From: Nitrincola schmidtii
Lineage (GTDB): Bacteria > Pseudomonadota > Gammaproteobacteria > Pseudomonadales > Balneatricaceae
Direction: 5' to 3'
Assembly (NCBI RefSeq): GCF_008973715.1
Contig: NZ_WBOL01000004.1
Span: forward strand, 158,514 to 222,513
Length of the DNA stretch: 64,000 bases
Shown: positions 63,874-64,000 of the stretch, piece by piece
Position numbering within the stretch: the first letter of the stretch is position 1
Layout of the letters: every line of letters begins with the position of its first letter
Program-made: the position numbers and the translations under genes
The notes under the pieces: model-generated
Told to the model about the DNA's origin: nothing
The model's input: the letters and a program-made list of their open reading frames with translations, nothing else
Databases searched by the model: none

Positions 63874-64000
63874 GTAAGTGCCAATAAATCAGCACTCTAC
63901 CCCTAGCTGTACTGAGTCACTTTTTTCGAAGTCTTCTCTAGCGGTGCATTCCATGGCAAGAGTTGTTCAAGTTTCTCTAGCGTATCGGCTTCTGCGATGT
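63874..64000. mobile_element. IS66-family insertion sequence, one end (continues outside window)
   Basis: The native gene stops abruptly at 63873 and GTAAGTGCC begins, matching the 5'-GTAA terminus common to IS66-family inverted repeats. Thirty bases inside the element is the stop of a transposase gene on the minus strand. IS66 elements make 8-bp target duplications; the left copy here would be AATTTAGA, but the other end is not visible, so this cannot be confirmed. Confidence 0.8.
63903..64000 (-). CDS. IS66-family transposase TnpC, C-terminal fragment
   Basis: Partial gene entering from the right edge; the stop codon TAG is at 63903-63905 on the minus strand. The 32 visible codons end EKLEQLLPWNAPLEKTSKK followed by VTQYS. 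The LLPWN block is the hallmark of the IS66 transposase C-terminal domain. No frame damage is seen in this part. The remainder, with tnpA and tnpB if present, is beyond the window. Confidence 0.82.
   Translation of the reverse strand, partial: IAEADTLEKLEQLLPWNAPLEKTSKKVTQYS

Noticed and set aside
1..64000. tRNA, rRNA, CRISPR array, prophage or toxin-antitoxin modules
   Set aside because: None was recognised on either strand; repeats found are short and explained by hairpins, the tonB spacer or the single IS end.

Overview
The window looks like chromosome of a marine-type gammaproteobacterium of the Oceanospirillales/Pseudomonadales kind. The evidence is gene order: gshB-tonB-yqgE-ruvX-pyrR-pyrB-pyrX, pilU-pilT, yggS-yggT-metX-metW-DUF4426-rdgB-hemW and lptM-lysA-dapF-DUF484-xerC-HAD all follow the Pseudomonas-like arrangement. 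Base composition is balanced to slightly A/T-rich. No rRNA, tRNA or CRISPR was seen.

Region 1 (1-28757) is dominated by nitrogen acquisition. It opens with the 3' end of a type III glutamine synthetase gene. A purine island follows: a four-gene BMP-type nucleoside/purine ABC importer (minus strand, 993-5628) is divergent from xdhA-xdhB-xdhC-uraD-uraH-guaD-puuD (5809-13866), which together encode guanine to xanthine to urate to allantoin. Then come a convergent RutR-like TetR repressor, a xanthine/urate-type NCS2 permease and an NMT1-type ABC importer. Four putative sigma-54 (-24/-12) promoters can be read directly: a back-to-back pair sharing one TGCA between the importer and xdh operons, one before the NMT1-type operon and one before the aapJQMP amino-acid importer. 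Two of these regions also carry the same CTGACC-type operator, suggesting that nitrogen starvation switches the genes on while a RutR-like repressor gates them by substrate. A cytochrome b561 gene and an RND/MFP efflux pair lie between the purine and aap blocks.

Region 2 (28758-54574) is core metabolism: tkt-epd-pgk-fba (minus), metK-rsmE-gshB-tonB-yqgE-ruvX-pyrR-pyrB-pyrX (plus; the dihydroorotase-like last gene has lost metal ligands), twitching-motility ATPases pilU and pilT, yggS-yggT, metX-metW, rdgB, hemW, and the lptM-lysA-dapF-DUF484-xerC-HAD operon. lptM is only 35 codons.

Region 3 (54670-64000) is envelope biogenesis: a GT2-GtrA-YdjC/ChbG deacetylase operon, waaA, an ArnT/FlmK-like GT39 transferase, msbA, an LpxL-type acyltransferase, an A/T-rich GT4 and an LgtF/WaaE-like GT2 gene cut by an IS66-family element that runs off the window. 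The GT2, deacetylase, small membrane protein and GT39 make up a parts list for NaxD/FlmK-type amino-sugar decoration of lipid A; this is inference from families and proximity.
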